DNA of 64,000 nucleotides from the NCBI RefSeq assembly GCF_015553625.1, contig NZ_JADNGY010000001.1:124001-188000 (forward strand). Direction: 5' to 3'. The translations under genes were made by a program, and so were the position numbers. The stretch comes from Streptococcus australis. Lineage in GTDB: Bacteria > Bacillota > Bacilli > Lactobacillales > Streptococcaceae. The notes beneath the pieces are model-generated. The model was not told where the DNA came from. It did not search any database and was given only the letters and a program-made list of their open reading frames with translations. Every line of letters begins with the position of its first letter. Position 1 is the first letter of the stretch. This document shows positions 1 through 7,299 of this stretch, piece by piece.

Positions 1-744
1 AATGAAGGCAAGGATTCAGGTGGATATGCAGCTGACCCTTATCGCGTCCATCCTTATGTCCTGATGAGTTGGACAGGACGAATGAGCGATGTTTATACCC
101 TGATCCACGAGATTGGACACTCTGGTCAATTCATCTTCTCAGATAACAACCAAAGCTACTTCAACGCCCACATGTCGACCTACTATGTAGAAGCTCCTTC
201 TACCTTTAACGAGCTCCTCCTCAGCGACTATTTGGAACACCAGTTTGACGACCCTCGTCAAAAACGCTTTGCCCTAGCTCACCGCTTGACAGATACCTAC
301 TTCCACAACTTCATCACCCACTTGCTGGAAGCGGCTTTCCAACGCAAGGTCTACACCCTGATTGAAGAAGGTGGAACCTTCGGCGCTAGCAAGCTCAACA
401 GCATCATGAAGGAAGTCTTGACCGAATTCTGGGGAGACGCTGTTGAAATCGATGACAATGCAGCTCTAACATGGATGCGCCAAAGCCACTACTACATGGG
501 ACTATACAGCTACACCTACTCAGCTGGCCTAGTTATCTCAACCGCTGGTTACCTGCATCTGAAGAACTCCGAAAACGGAGCCAAAGATTGGCTAGACCTT
601 CTCAAATCAGGTGGTAGCAAGACACCACTGGAGTCAGCCATGATTATCGGAGCAGATATTTCAACAGACAAACCACTTCGGGATACGATTCAGTTCTTGT
701 CTGATACGGTTGATCAGATTATCGCCTACAGTGCTGAGTTATGA
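1..744 (+). CDS. pepF: Oligoendopeptidase F-like M3 metallopeptidase, 3' part
   Basis: The open frame runs in from the left edge, so only the C-terminal 247 residues are visible. They contain the zinc-binding HEIGH motif (HExxH) of M3 thimet/oligopeptidase-family enzymes, preceded by a Y-x-L-M-S-W segment typical of PepF. The family hydrolyses medium-length peptides in the cytoplasm and works downstream of peptide uptake. The frame has no stop before the edge, and the internal ATG at 64 is inside the conserved catalytic region, so it is not a start. The gene ends at a strong hairpin shared with the convergent gene. The family is clear; the exact orthologue (PepF or PepB) is not decided by this fragment. 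Confidence 0.9.
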   Translation, partial: NEGKDSGGYAADPYRVHPYVLMSWTGRMSDVYTLIHEIGHSGQFIFSDNNQSYFNAHMSTYYVEAPSTFNELLLSDYLEHQFDDPRQKRFALAHRLTDTYFHNFITHLLEAAFQRKVYTLIEEGGTFGASKLNSIMKEVLTEFWGDAVEIDDNAALTWMRQSHYYMGLYSYTYSAGLVISTAGYLHLKNSENGAKDWLDLLKSGGSKTPLESAMIIGADISTDKPLRDTIQFLSDTVDQIIAYSAEL

Positions 745-748
745 GTAT

Positions 749-787
749 AAGCAAAAACAGATTGGAGTTTTCCAATCTGTTTTGCTT
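749..787. terminator. Bidirectional terminator between pepF and SnoaL-like gene
   Basis: A long inverted repeat (AAGCAAAAACAGATTGGA pairing with TCCAATCTGTTTTGCTT, with one offset) has A- and T-rich outer arms and lies directly after the pepF stop. Its right arm overlaps the stop codon of the converging gene at 786, so it can serve both strands. Confidence 0.8.
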
Positions 788-1175
788 ATCCCCAAAAGCT
801 ATCTTCTTCAGCTTGATCTGAAGAGAACAGCCAAACTTCTTTGATTTTCCCGTCTTCAATACGGAAGAGATCAATCCCGTTCATATTGAGTTCAGTACCA
901 TCAGCCCGTGTTCCAAGAAAAGTAACATTAGCTGCGACAAAATCCTTATTATCAGAAACCCAATTTGTTATCACCTTAAAGGTTCCATTAGTTTTCTCAG
1001 CAAATGTAGCTAGGTGAGATCCTAGTTGGTCCTTACCAACAACTGTACCAGATATACTATGAGTACCAGGTTGATGCCAGACAATATCGTCTGCCATCGT
1101 TTCAAAGACACCAGGAAAATCACCAGCAATTAAAGCTTGGTTATAAGTATTGAAAATTTCTAAGTTTGTTGACAT
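786..1175 (-). CDS. SnoaL/NTF2-like domain protein
   Basis: This 129-residue protein has the pattern of the SnoaL-like/NTF2 fold: N-terminal helices with NTYNQALIAGDF, then DDIVWHQPG, a central VANVTFLGTRADGTE strand pair and the closing FRIEDGKIKEVW strand. Such proteins are small alpha+beta cones that act as hydrolases, isomerases or binding proteins, and no substrate can be read from the sequence. It is divergent from an HxlR-type regulator about 150 bp away, a common arrangement for a regulator and its target. A role in detoxifying or sensing small reactive compounds is inferred from that neighbour only. Confidence 0.75.
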   Translation of the reverse strand: MSTNLEIFNTYNQALIAGDFPGVFETMADDIVWHQPGTHSISGTVVGKDQLGSHLATFAEKTNGTFKVITNWVSDNKDFVAANVTFLGTRADGTELNMNGIDLFRIEDGKIKEVWLFSSDQAEEDSFWG

Positions 1176-1220
1176 ATCTATTCTCCATTTCTTTTTTATG
1201 ATATAATTTTAACAGTTACA

Positions 1221-1250
1221 ATCGAAAAAACAAGTAGACACTTTTTCGAT
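1221..1250. promoter_or_regulatory. Perfect inverted repeat in divergent promoter region
   Basis: The 9-bp arms ATCGAAAAA and TTTTTCGAT are exact inverted repeats separated by 12 bp. They lie between the SnoaL-like gene and the HxlR-family regulator. They could be an operator, or a weak stem in the transcript of either gene. Confidence 0.5.
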
Positions 1251-1265
1251 AGCTGGTATCAAAAG

Positions 1266-1285
1266 TAGTACTATTGTTGATACTA
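1266..1285. promoter_or_regulatory. Possible HxlR operator
   Basis: TAGTA and TACTA form an inverted repeat with 10-bp spacing, so arm centres are about 1.5 helical turns apart. The right half TTGATACTAAAAG also resembles the sequence CTGGTATCAAAAG just upstream (about 1253-1265), so the region holds both direct and inverted repeats. HxlR proteins bind as dimers to imperfect palindromes beside their own genes, so this is a reasonable operator candidate. Confidence 0.35.
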
Positions 1286-1323
1286 AAAGATAAATTTTTT
1301 TAAAAATAGAAAGAAGATATTTT

Positions 1324-1656
1324 ATGCCAAATAAAGTGAGTGAGTATGGTATTTGTCCATTTGCGACAACGCAGAGGGTTTTAACAGGGAAATGGGCACT
1401 GGTAATCATTTATCAGTTGAGTACGGGTACTAAACGATTTAAAGAATTGCAAAGATTATTGCCTGGGATTACTCAAACTATTTTGACACGTCATCTCCGT
1501 CAATTAGAAAAGGATAAGATTATTCAACGAAAGGTCTATGCGGAAGTTCCCCCACGAGTTGAGTACAGCTTAACCGAAATAGGGCAGGAATTCAAAGTTG
1601 TCTTAGATGCTGTGGAGAACTGGGGTCTGGATTATATCAAGTTGCTAAAAATGTAG
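1324..1656 (+). CDS. HxlR-family winged-helix regulator
   Basis: The 110-residue protein matches the HxlR pattern: an early CPFATTQRVLTGKWALVIIY segment with a conserved cysteine (residue 11), then RFKELQRLLPGITQTILTRHLRQLEKD as the recognition helix-turn-helix, then a wing with VEYSLTEIGQEF. Members respond to aldehydes, quinones, redox or other small molecules; the inducer here is unknown. It is transcribed away from the SnoaL-like gene and is followed 11 bp later by a DUF2785 gene, so the three genes may form one regulated unit. The ATG has a purine-rich AGAAAGAAG upstream. Confidence 0.88.
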   Translation: MPNKVSEYGICPFATTQRVLTGKWALVIIYQLSTGTKRFKELQRLLPGITQTILTRHLRQLEKDKIIQRKVYAEVPPRVEYSLTEIGQEFKVVLDAVENWGLDYIKLLKM

Positions 1657-1667
1657 AGGTTTTGACC

Positions 1668-2459
1668 ATGTATCAAGAATTACTTAGAAAAATAACAGAA
1701 GAAAAACCAAGCTATCGTCAAGAAGAAATCCAGTGGTTGCTAGAACATTTGGGAGATCCCTCGCCCGAAATTCGCGATGATCTCGTTTTTACCAGCTTGG
1801 CTAGAGGGATTCAAGAAGAACTGTTTACACAGGAACAATTTCATTTCATTGCTGAGACGATTTTGTCCGATAAAGGAGTAGAAAAAGAGATTGATAAGAT
1901 TGGGTTATCAACACTTGAGCGTTCTTTTAGAGCACTTATCTATGCCAATCTCTTGACTGCAGATGCCAACCAACATTCGATTTTTCATAAGGGATTAAAA
2001 GCTGAAATTCGCAATGTCATTTTAAATCAAGGTTTACATTATCTTTTAAAAGAAAAGGATACAACAGGTTTTTCCAGCCAGTATGGCTGGGTTCACGCTG
2101 TTGCGCATGGAGCTGATCTTTTGACAGAAGTAGTTTGTCATCCAGACTTTCCTAATGACAAAGTTCATGAAGGATTGAACATACTTGGCCAAGTCTTTAG
2201 AAGAATTTCAATTCGTTTTACCGATGATGAGGATTGGCGTTTAGCTAGAGTGCTCTATGAACCTATTTTGCAAGGAAAAATCGAGCAAGAACAAGTAGCT
2301 TCTTGGATAAAGACGCTTGACTTTCCAATAGAAGAAAGGGAAGATTTTTATAAATTTTCCAACCTTAGATCCTGTCTGTTAGAAGTCTATATTCAACTTG
2401 ACCAAAGAAACTTTTTACAAGATGAGTTAAAAGTGGCCATTCAATCTTTTCAATACTAA
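1668..2459 (+). CDS. DUF2785 family protein
   Basis: This 263-residue, mostly helical soluble protein contains the stretch YGWVHAVAHGADLL that characterises DUF2785 proteins of Firmicutes. No function is established for the family, and I see no catalytic motif beyond that conserved His-rich turn. The start is taken at the ATG at 1668, with AGAGG about 9 bp upstream; the longer TTG start at 1662 would sit too close to that ribosome-binding site. It follows the HxlR gene by 11 bp and is probably cotranscribed with it. Confidence 0.8.
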   Translation: MYQELLRKITEEKPSYRQEEIQWLLEHLGDPSPEIRDDLVFTSLARGIQEELFTQEQFHFIAETILSDKGVEKEIDKIGLSTLERSFRALIYANLLTADANQHSIFHKGLKAEIRNVILNQGLHYLLKEKDTTGFSSQYGWVHAVAHGADLLTEVVCHPDFPNDKVHEGLNILGQVFRRISIRFTDDEDWRLARVLYEPILQGKIEQEQVASWIKTLDFPIEEREDFYKFSNLRSCLLEVYIQLDQRNFLQDELKVAIQSFQY

Positions 2460-2530
2460 CTGTTGATAGTGAAAGTTAAACTCTCCAAAATATTCTAAGT
2501 CACTTTTCGTGAAAAGATTATTGAAGATAA

Positions 2531-2575
2531 AAGAGCCTTGCTCCTCATATAAAAGGACAGGGCTCTTTCTTTGGA
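2531..2575 (+). terminator. Terminator after DUF2785 gene
   Basis: The stem AGAGCCTTGCTCCT pairs with AGGACAGGGCTCT around an AT-rich loop, and the T-rich run TTTCTTT follows. Confidence 0.75.
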
Positions 2576-2578
2576 TAT

Positions 2579-2615
2579 AAAAAAGCACTCCTATTTTACC
2601 AATGGAAGTGCTTAG
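2579..2615 (-). terminator. Terminator of trxA
   Basis: On the minus strand, AAGCACTTCC pairs with GGAGTGCTT and is followed by TTTTTTA, directly after the trxA stop. Confidence 0.75.
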
Positions 2616-2619
2616 GATA

Positions 2620-2934
2620 TTAACTCAATTCAGCCATAATAGCCTTGATTTGTTCTGCAGTGTGAACACCAGCAACCTGTTTAACCACTTGTCCATCTTT
2701 TTTGAAAAGAAGAGTAGGGATAGACATAATGCCGAAAGCACGCGCTGTATTTGGATTTTCGTCAACGTCCATTTTAACAATTTTCAAGACATCTTCTGAA
2801 AGTTCTTCAGACAATTTGTCCAAGATTGGACCTTGCATACGACATGGACCACACCAGGTCGCCCAGAAGTCTACCAAGACCAATCCTTCTTTCGTTTCTG
2901 CTTCAAATGTTGCGTCTGTAATTGCTTTTGCCAT
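2620..2934 (-). CDS. trxA: Thioredoxin
   Basis: This 104-residue thioredoxin carries the active site WCGPCR within FWATWCGPCRMQGP. It also has the conserved MSIPTLLFKKDG segment with its cis-proline. It is the cytoplasmic dithiol reductant for ribonucleotide reductase, methionine sulfoxide reductase and peroxidases. Length and motifs match ordinary TrxA. It lies 12 bp downstream of the DUF4649 gene, probably in the same transcript, and ends at a clear terminator. An AGGAG-type site precedes the ATG. Confidence 0.96.
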   Translation of the reverse strand: MAKAITDATFEAETKEGLVLVDFWATWCGPCRMQGPILDKLSEELSEDVLKIVKMDVDENPNTARAFGIMSIPTLLFKKDGQVVKQVAGVHTAEQIKAIMAELS

Positions 2935-2946
2935 TGTTTTTCTCCT

Positions 2947-3171
2947 TTAGTTTTTGTATTGTTCCAGGTCTTGCTTCATCAAATAGAAGAAGACATCTCC
3001 GTAAGTTCCATGGTAATCGAGTTCGTGCCCATTATAGGTCAATTTTTGTACGGGATAGTAATCCGCTACACCTATCAAGCAGGTCTGTTGGGAGCGTTCA
3101 AATTCTTCATAGGAATCAAAATGCATGACTCTTTCTTGTTTTGCACCATCTAGATATGTAATATCAATCAT
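2947..3171 (-). CDS. DUF4649 family small protein
   Basis: This 74-residue acidic protein (MIDITYLDG start, then FDSYEEFERSQQ and GVADYYPV) matches the DUF4649 family of streptococci. Function is unknown. It lies directly upstream of trxA, usually near mutS2 and trxA in related genomes as I recall them. AGAGG precedes the ATG. The conserved pairing with thioredoxin is the only functional hint. Confidence 0.75.
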   Translation of the reverse strand: MIDITYLDGAKQERVMHFDSYEEFERSQQTCLIGVADYYPVQKLTYNGHELDYHGTYGDVFFYLMKQDLEQYKN

Positions 3172-3280
3172 ATCGATAACCTCTATTTCTTAAGATGTAT
3201 CCATTGTAACTCTGTTCGTTACATCTGTCAAACAAAACGACTTACTCAGAATAATGAATCTTGTCCGAAAAAAAGCAATA

Positions 3281-3307
3281 AAAAAGCCCTCTGAATTCAG
3301 AAGGCTC
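3281..3307 (-). terminator. Terminator beyond rpsO
   Basis: On the minus strand, GCCTTCTGAATTCAGAGGGC forms a near-perfect hairpin followed by TTTTTTA. It lies about 110 bp past the rpsO stop, with a structured element in between. Confidence 0.75.
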
Positions 3308-3311
3308 CATT

Positions 3312-3413
3312 CTTGCTGGATAAAACGTTTCTAGACAAGGCGCCGAGCCGAAGATTGTACTGATGGTACATCGAGGCGAAGTCAACGAAGTATAGAAACG
3401 TTTTAGACGCAAG
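3312..3413. repeat. Structured ~100-nt element after rpsO
   Basis: The element begins one base beyond the rpsO stop. CTTGC and GCAAG bound it; AAAACGTTTCTA and TAGAAACGTTTT pair just inside; CGCC/GGCG and TGTAC/GTACA pair at the centre. The result is a long, nested, near-complete hairpin. I see one copy in this window. It could be a miniature mobile element, or a 3'-UTR structure that stabilises or processes the rpsO mRNA. Confidence 0.6.
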
Positions 3414-3414
3414 A

Positions 3415-3684
3415 TTAACGACGAAGTCCAAGAGAGTTGATCAACTCACGGTAACGGTTAACGTCGTTCTTACGAAGGTAAGCCAACAAGTTACGACGGC
3501 GACCGATTTTCTTCATCAAACCACGGTAAGTAGCGTGGTCTTTTTTGTGTTGTTTGATATGGTCGTTCAAGTGGTTGATTTCCCAAGTAAGGACAGCAAC
3601 TTGAACCTCTACTGAACCAGTGTCACCTTCGTGACGTGCGTATTGTGCAATGATTTCATTTTTTTTCTCTTTTGAGATTGCCAT
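3415..3684 (-). CDS. rpsO: 30S ribosomal protein S15
   Basis: This 89-residue S15 begins [10 protein letters not shown] and ends [11 protein letters not shown]. It contains the family signature HDxDHxxRxxLxxLxxxR-like segment [19 protein letters not shown]15 binds 16S rRNA helix 22 early in 30S assembly. An upstream extension of 20 codons is open, but the correct ATG is at 3684 with AAGGAG seven bases ahead. It is monocistronic here. The 3' UTR is unusual because it carries the structured element before the terminator. Confidence 0.97.
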   Translation of the reverse strand: MAISKEKKNEIIAQYARHEGDTGSVEVQVAVLTWEINHLNDHIKQHKKDHATYRGLMKKIGRRRNLLAYLRKNDVNRYRELINSLGLRR

Positions 3685-3685
3685 G

Positions 3686-3780
3686 ATAAGCTCCTTTTCT
3701 TTATGCTCTATCCGAGTGGCAGGTTTGGCATAGCCTGCTACCAAGAAAGAGTTAGTTGTCTATTCGACCTATTCATTCTA
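3686..3780 (-). promoter_or_regulatory. Possible S15 autoregulatory leader
   Basis: The rpsO leader contains a hairpin (GGTAGCAGG/CCTGCC around CTATGCCAAA, minus strand) upstream of the AAGGAG. S15 represses its own translation through structured leaders in several bacterial groups, so this is a reasonable candidate. The match to any described S15 leader class was not tested. Confidence 0.35.
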
Positions 3781-3880
3781 CCAAGATTTCATCTTTCTGT
3801 CAAACACTTATGCTCCCTTAAAAAGACATTAATATGAATCTTTTGAATCATGTATTCTAGAAGTCCTTTAACAGAAAAAA

Positions 3881-4056
3881 GAAGCTGGGACAAAAGCCCT
3901 AGCCTCTCAATTGTCTCTGGATTATCGAGCAAGACGCAGTGGTTGAGTGGGCTCTACTACGCTGATTTCATCAGCTTTTACAGCCCTACTCAACTGTGCG
4001 GAGGTGGGACGACGAAATCGAATTCTAACGAATTACCGATTTCTGTCCCACTCTCA
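3881..4056 (+). repeat. Family 1 structured repeat, copy 1 (full)
   Basis: The element runs from GCTGGGACAAAAG to CTGTCCCACTCTC. It shares long stretches with copies at 10409-10583, 27241-27520 and 52901-53019. Three hairpins can be drawn: a GGGAC/GTCC hairpin at one end, a central GTTGAGTGGGCT/AGCCCTACTCAAC stem, and a GTGGGAC/GTCCCAC hairpin with nested GAAATCG/CGATTTC. It fills most of the 390-bp gap between rpsO and the adhesin gene. Confidence 0.85.
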
Positions 4057-4076
4057 ATTTATTTCCATTGTAGTTG

Positions 4077-6179
4077 TTAGTCAGCTTTCCGTTTACCACT
4101 TAAGAGCATCGCTGCACCAACAAGAGCTAACAGAGCACTTGCTCCGAACAAGCCATAAGAAGTAGCTTCACCAGTTGATGGAAGAATTTTTCTCTTTCCT
4201 TCTGTTGGTGTGGTTGGAGTTTCTGGTTTCTCTGATGTGCTTGGTGTGGTTGTCGATGGAGTCGTAGATGGTGTTGTTGATGGTGGTGGCGGTGTAGTCG
4301 TAGACGGTGGAGTTGGAGGCGTACCTGGTGGGGTTGTCGGTGGTGTATGACGGTTGGTTACCGTGAAACCATCGATAGTAGCGGTATACCCCGCTACTGG
4401 ATCCTCTGTAATCGTGTAGGCAATCTTCTTGCCTTCCTTGTATACTGGTAGTTCCGTAAAGCTTGTCTGCCAATTGTCAGTAGCAGTGATTTCTTTTACG
4501 GCCACTTCTTGACCATCTGCAAGCAGACGGACTGTTACCTTCTCTGGTCGAAGGCCATCTTTATTTTCCTTATCATCCCAGACTTTCTTGACAACTACTT
4601 CTGTCACTTCTGGTGTACGGCTATTAATAATATTCGTTCCTTCAACAGCTGCTTCATATCCTGCAACTGGTTCTTCTGAAACTGTGTAGGCAATGAGATT
4701 ACCAGCATCGTCAACAACATCAAGATTGTCAAACTGATAGAGCCAATTTCCTTCTGCATCTGGCTTCACTTCTTTAGAAGCTACTTTGACACCATTTGCT
4801 AAGAGATTAACGGTGATGGCTGATGGGCGTTTTCCATCTTTGTTGTCCTCGTCATTCCAGGTTTTTTGACCAGAAACGCTAGTTTTTTCTTTTTGGTTAA
4901 TGACATCACGGGAAATTGCAATCTCATTTCCAAAATCTTCCAGACTGAGTTTGATAGGCTCTTGAGAAATCACATACCCTTTTGGAGCTTGAGTCTCTTG
5001 AATAGTATAAGCACGCTTGGTCAAACCAGTAATGGTTCCTGTGCCGTTCTCATCTGTGGTGAACGATCCGACTTGCTCACCAGTTTCATCTGCTGTCACA
5101 GTAAAGACAGCACCTGCAAGAGCTTGACCATTTTCTCCTTTTTTATGAATGGTGAATGAATATTTCTCACCATTGAAGTCTCCTTCAAGGAATTGATATA
5201 GAATATCTGCTTCTTTATGTTGCTCTTTGACTTCTGTGGCAGTCATCGTTGCATTGTTTTTATATTCTGTGTTGATGGCTGGAACCTTATCCAAATACAC
5301 ATCATAACGAATGGTCATCCCTTGCTCAGGAGCTAGATCCCCGATATGAACGGTTAGTGAACGACCGTCCTCACTGACAACCGGAGAATAATTCTTGGTC
5401 ACATTTGTGGTATCCCGTAAATGATAGGCACCATCTTCGTCACTGATTTTCCAAGTTCCTGTATGAATGTTAACAGAATCTACCTTGATTTTTCCATCTG
5501 TAAAGGCCAATTGGTCCTTAATATCAATATTATGGAGGGCAGTGTGACCTTGGTTGATGTTCAAGGTATAAGTCAATTTCAATTTATCGCCTGAGTTGGT
5601 CCAGCCCCATTTGCTAAAGACCTCTGGAGTGGGAGGATACTCACCTGGATTGACTCCTTTATATTCAACCTTTCCACCTGAAATGACTGTTTTATCAACT
5701 GAAAGTGTAAAATCAAGTGTTGTATTTCCCTTAATCACGGAGTGGTCCACACGAGCAAAGAAACGCAATTTCCCTGTTACATTGGCCATTTTTTCAGGAT
5801 AGTCTGTATAGGTCACCGTGATGATTTTTCGTTGATCATCTACTGTCGCAGTTGCAACTTTTTGACCACTTGGATCCAATAGGTCTATGGTATCTGTTTC
5901 AAAAACCTTAAAACCATCTCCAAGTTGGATAACTGTCTGATCGCCTGCTTTTACACGACCGTTCGGTAAAACAAAGTTTGCTTCAACATTAAAACTTTCC
6001 CAAACACCGAGTGGTTCTGTTAAGTCACCGCCAGTCGATTTAGAGATGTTCACTGAGCTTACAACATCATTAATCGTATCAGCATGTACTTTAGTAAGCC
6101 CATTGGGTTTAGCAAATCCTAAAGCTGCTAATAAAAACAAGGCAACTGTTGTCACAACAGCATAGAGCCACTTTTTCAT
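4077..6179 (-). CDS. Cna-type LPXTG cell-wall adhesin
   Basis: This 700-residue surface protein has a signal peptide (MKKWLYAVV, hydrophobic core, cleavage near HADT). Residues about 40-335 look like the paired Ig-like ligand-binding (collagen/fibrinogen-type) N-terminal region. A SpaA-like prealbumin repeat follows at about 338-430 and two Cna-B repeats at about 431-612 (each with W-DDE/DDK-NKDG-RP and a Y-T-V/I-x-E-x-P-VAGY ending). A Pro/Thr/Ser wall-spanning stretch comes next, then LPSTG at about 666 with a hydrophobic segment and KRK tail for sortase A. Cna-B repeats usually carry intramolecular isopeptide bonds. No sortase C or second pilin lies nearby, so it is a stand-alone adhesin. 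The start is the ATG with AAGGAG upstream; 14 codons further up are also open. The ligand is unknown. Confidence 0.88.
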   Translation of the reverse strand: MKKWLYAVVTTVALFLLAALGFAKPNGLTKVHADTINDVVSSVNISKSTGGDLTEPLGVWESFNVEANFVLPNGRVKAGDQTVIQLGDGFKVFETDTIDLLDPSGQKVATATVDDQRKIITVTYTDYPEKMANVTGKLRFFARVDHSVIKGNTTLDFTLSVDKTVISGGKVEYKGVNPGEYPPTPEVFSKWGWTNSGDKLKLTYTLNINQGHTALHNIDIKDQLAFTDGKIKVDSVNIHTGTWKISDEDGAYHLRDTTNVTKNYSPVVSEDGRSLTVHIGDLAPEQGMTIRYDVYLDKVPAINTEYKNNATMTATEVKEQHKEADILYQFLEGDFNGEKYSFTIHKKGENGQALAGAVFTVTADETGEQVGSFTTDENGTGTITGLTKRAYTIQETQAPKGYVISQEPIKLSLEDFGNEIAISRDVINQKEKTSVSGQKTWNDEDNKDGKRPSAITVNLLANGVKVASKEVKPDAEGNWLYQFDNLDVVDDAGNLIAYTVSEEPVAGYEAAVEGTNIINSRTPEVTEVVVKKVWDDKENKDGLRPEKVTVRLLADGQEVAVKEITATDNWQTSFTELPVYKEGKKIAYTITEDPVAGYTATIDGFTVTNRHTPPTTPPGTPPTPPSTTTPPPPSTTPSTTPSTTTPSTSEKPETPTTPTEGKRKILPSTGEATSYGLFGASALLALVGAAMLLSGKRKAD

Positions 6180-6275
6180 AAACGATTTTTCTCCTTTTTT
6201 ACGTTTACTAGATAAGTCCAAGCAGGAATGAAGACCATTACCTATTACAGATTTTTACAAAACCTATCTTTTCTC

Positions 6276-6304
6276 ATTATAATTGATTTGCTTTGATAGT
6301 ACAA
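6276..6304 (-). promoter_or_regulatory. Promoter of the adhesin gene
   Basis: On the minus strand, TATAAT (6276-6281) lies 17 bp from a weak -35 TTGTAC (6299-6304), about 100 bp upstream of the adhesin ATG. Confidence 0.45.
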
Positions 6305-6353
6305 GCAATTTTATATATTTTTTGTCCGTAACATCCATTTTTTTGACACAAAT

Positions 6354-6387
6354 AAAAAACTAACTCCCTGTTTCCTCAGGTTGCTAG
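6354..6387 (-). terminator. Probable terminator of rsuA
   Basis: On the minus strand, an imperfect stem (CTAGCAACCTG with CAGGGAGTTAG) is followed by TTTTTTATTT, just past the rsuA stop. Confidence 0.5.
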
Positions 6388-6399
6388 CTTTCCGTTTGT

Positions 6400-7128
6400 T
6401 TATAATGGAATTCCAAAGATCTCTAAAGATGCCAATTCAGAAGGCTGGAGCCTACGCCACTCCCCCAATTCGAGACTAGGATCCAAGCTCAATGGCCCCA
6501 TGGAAATCCGCTCGAGATCGGTGACTTCTTTGCCACAAGCTGCGACCATGCGCTTGACCTGGTGGAATTTGCCTTCAGCGATGCGAATCTGAACCAAGCA
6601 ACTATTAGCTTCTTGATAGACCTCCAACATTTCCAACTCCGCTGGCAATGTGGTGAAATCCTTCAATTCTATTCCTTCTTTGAAGCGGACGACATCTTCC
6701 TGGGTCATGATGCCAGCTACTTGGGCACGGTAGACCTTGTCCACATGTTTCTTAGGCGATAGCATGGCATGAGCCAACTTACCATTATTGGTCAAGAGGA
6801 GTAAGCCATGGGTATCGATATCTAGCCGTCCAACTGGAAAGACTTCCTTGTGTCTGGCCGTGTCATCTAACAAATCTAAGACTGTTTGATGGTGGTCATC
6901 TTCCGTTGCTGAAATGACCCCTTTGGGTTTATTGAGCAGATAGTAAACAAACTCTTCATGGAATAAACTTTCTCCCAGATAGGTCACTCGATCCTTATCT
7001 GGATCAATATGGACCTTGGCAGAGGTTTCCACCTTTCCATTGACCTGAATCTTTTTTTGCTTGAGGACTTGCTTGACTTCTGTCCGACTTCCCACTCCAC
7101 AGTCCACTAAATATTTATCTAGACGCAT
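6400..7128 (-). CDS. rsuA: 16S rRNA pseudouridine synthase (RsuA/RluB/E/F family)
   Basis: The 242-residue protein has an N-terminal S4 RNA-binding domain (MRLDKYLVDCGVGSRTEVK). The catalytic domain carries the motif GRLDIDTHGLLLLTN, whose Asp is the nucleophile, and later FHQVKRMVAACGKEV. RsuA converts U516 of 16S rRNA to pseudouridine; RluB/E/F relatives act on 23S rRNA. Length and architecture fit RsuA best. The ATG at 7128 has AGGAGA six bases upstream; the longer frame upstream lacks support. It stands alone between the adhesin and def. Confidence 0.88.
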   Translation of the reverse strand: MRLDKYLVDCGVGSRTEVKQVLKQKKIQVNGKVETSAKVHIDPDKDRVTYLGESLFHEEFVYYLLNKPKGVISATEDDHHQTVLDLLDDTARHKEVFPVGRLDIDTHGLLLLTNNGKLAHAMLSPKKHVDKVYRAQVAGIMTQEDVVRFKEGIELKDFTTLPAELEMLEVYQEANSCLVQIRIAEGKFHQVKRMVAACGKEVTDLERISMGPLSLDPSLELGEWRRLQPSELASLEIFGIPL

Positions 7129-7299
7129 GCTTGTCTCCTTCATTCTTCTTATCATTATACCATGAACCGGACTAGGATTCTTTCCTTTTCTAGTTTACAG
7201 TCCGTCTGGTCCATTAGCACCCATCAATCAATTGGCAAACTTTCATTCTAAAAGGATTTATGATATGATGGTTTCTAGAAAAAAGGAGTGAATGAGAAC

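Noticed and set aside
1209-1409. 66-residue minus-strand frame over the HxlR promoter
   Set aside because: It overlaps the start of the clear HxlR gene and the operator-like repeats, has no ribosome-binding site and an odd composition.
3685-3744. N-terminal extension of rpsO
   Set aside because: The extra 20 residues run through the leader hairpin and the AAGGAG site; S15 starts MAISKEK in relatives.
4077-6179. Pilus island
   Set aside because: Only one Cna-B protein is present, with no class C sortase, second pilin or pilus signal peptidase nearby.
7288-7299. GTG start for def
   Set aside because: The codon overlaps the ribosome-binding site itself; the ATG at 7300 gives the usual MSAIE start.
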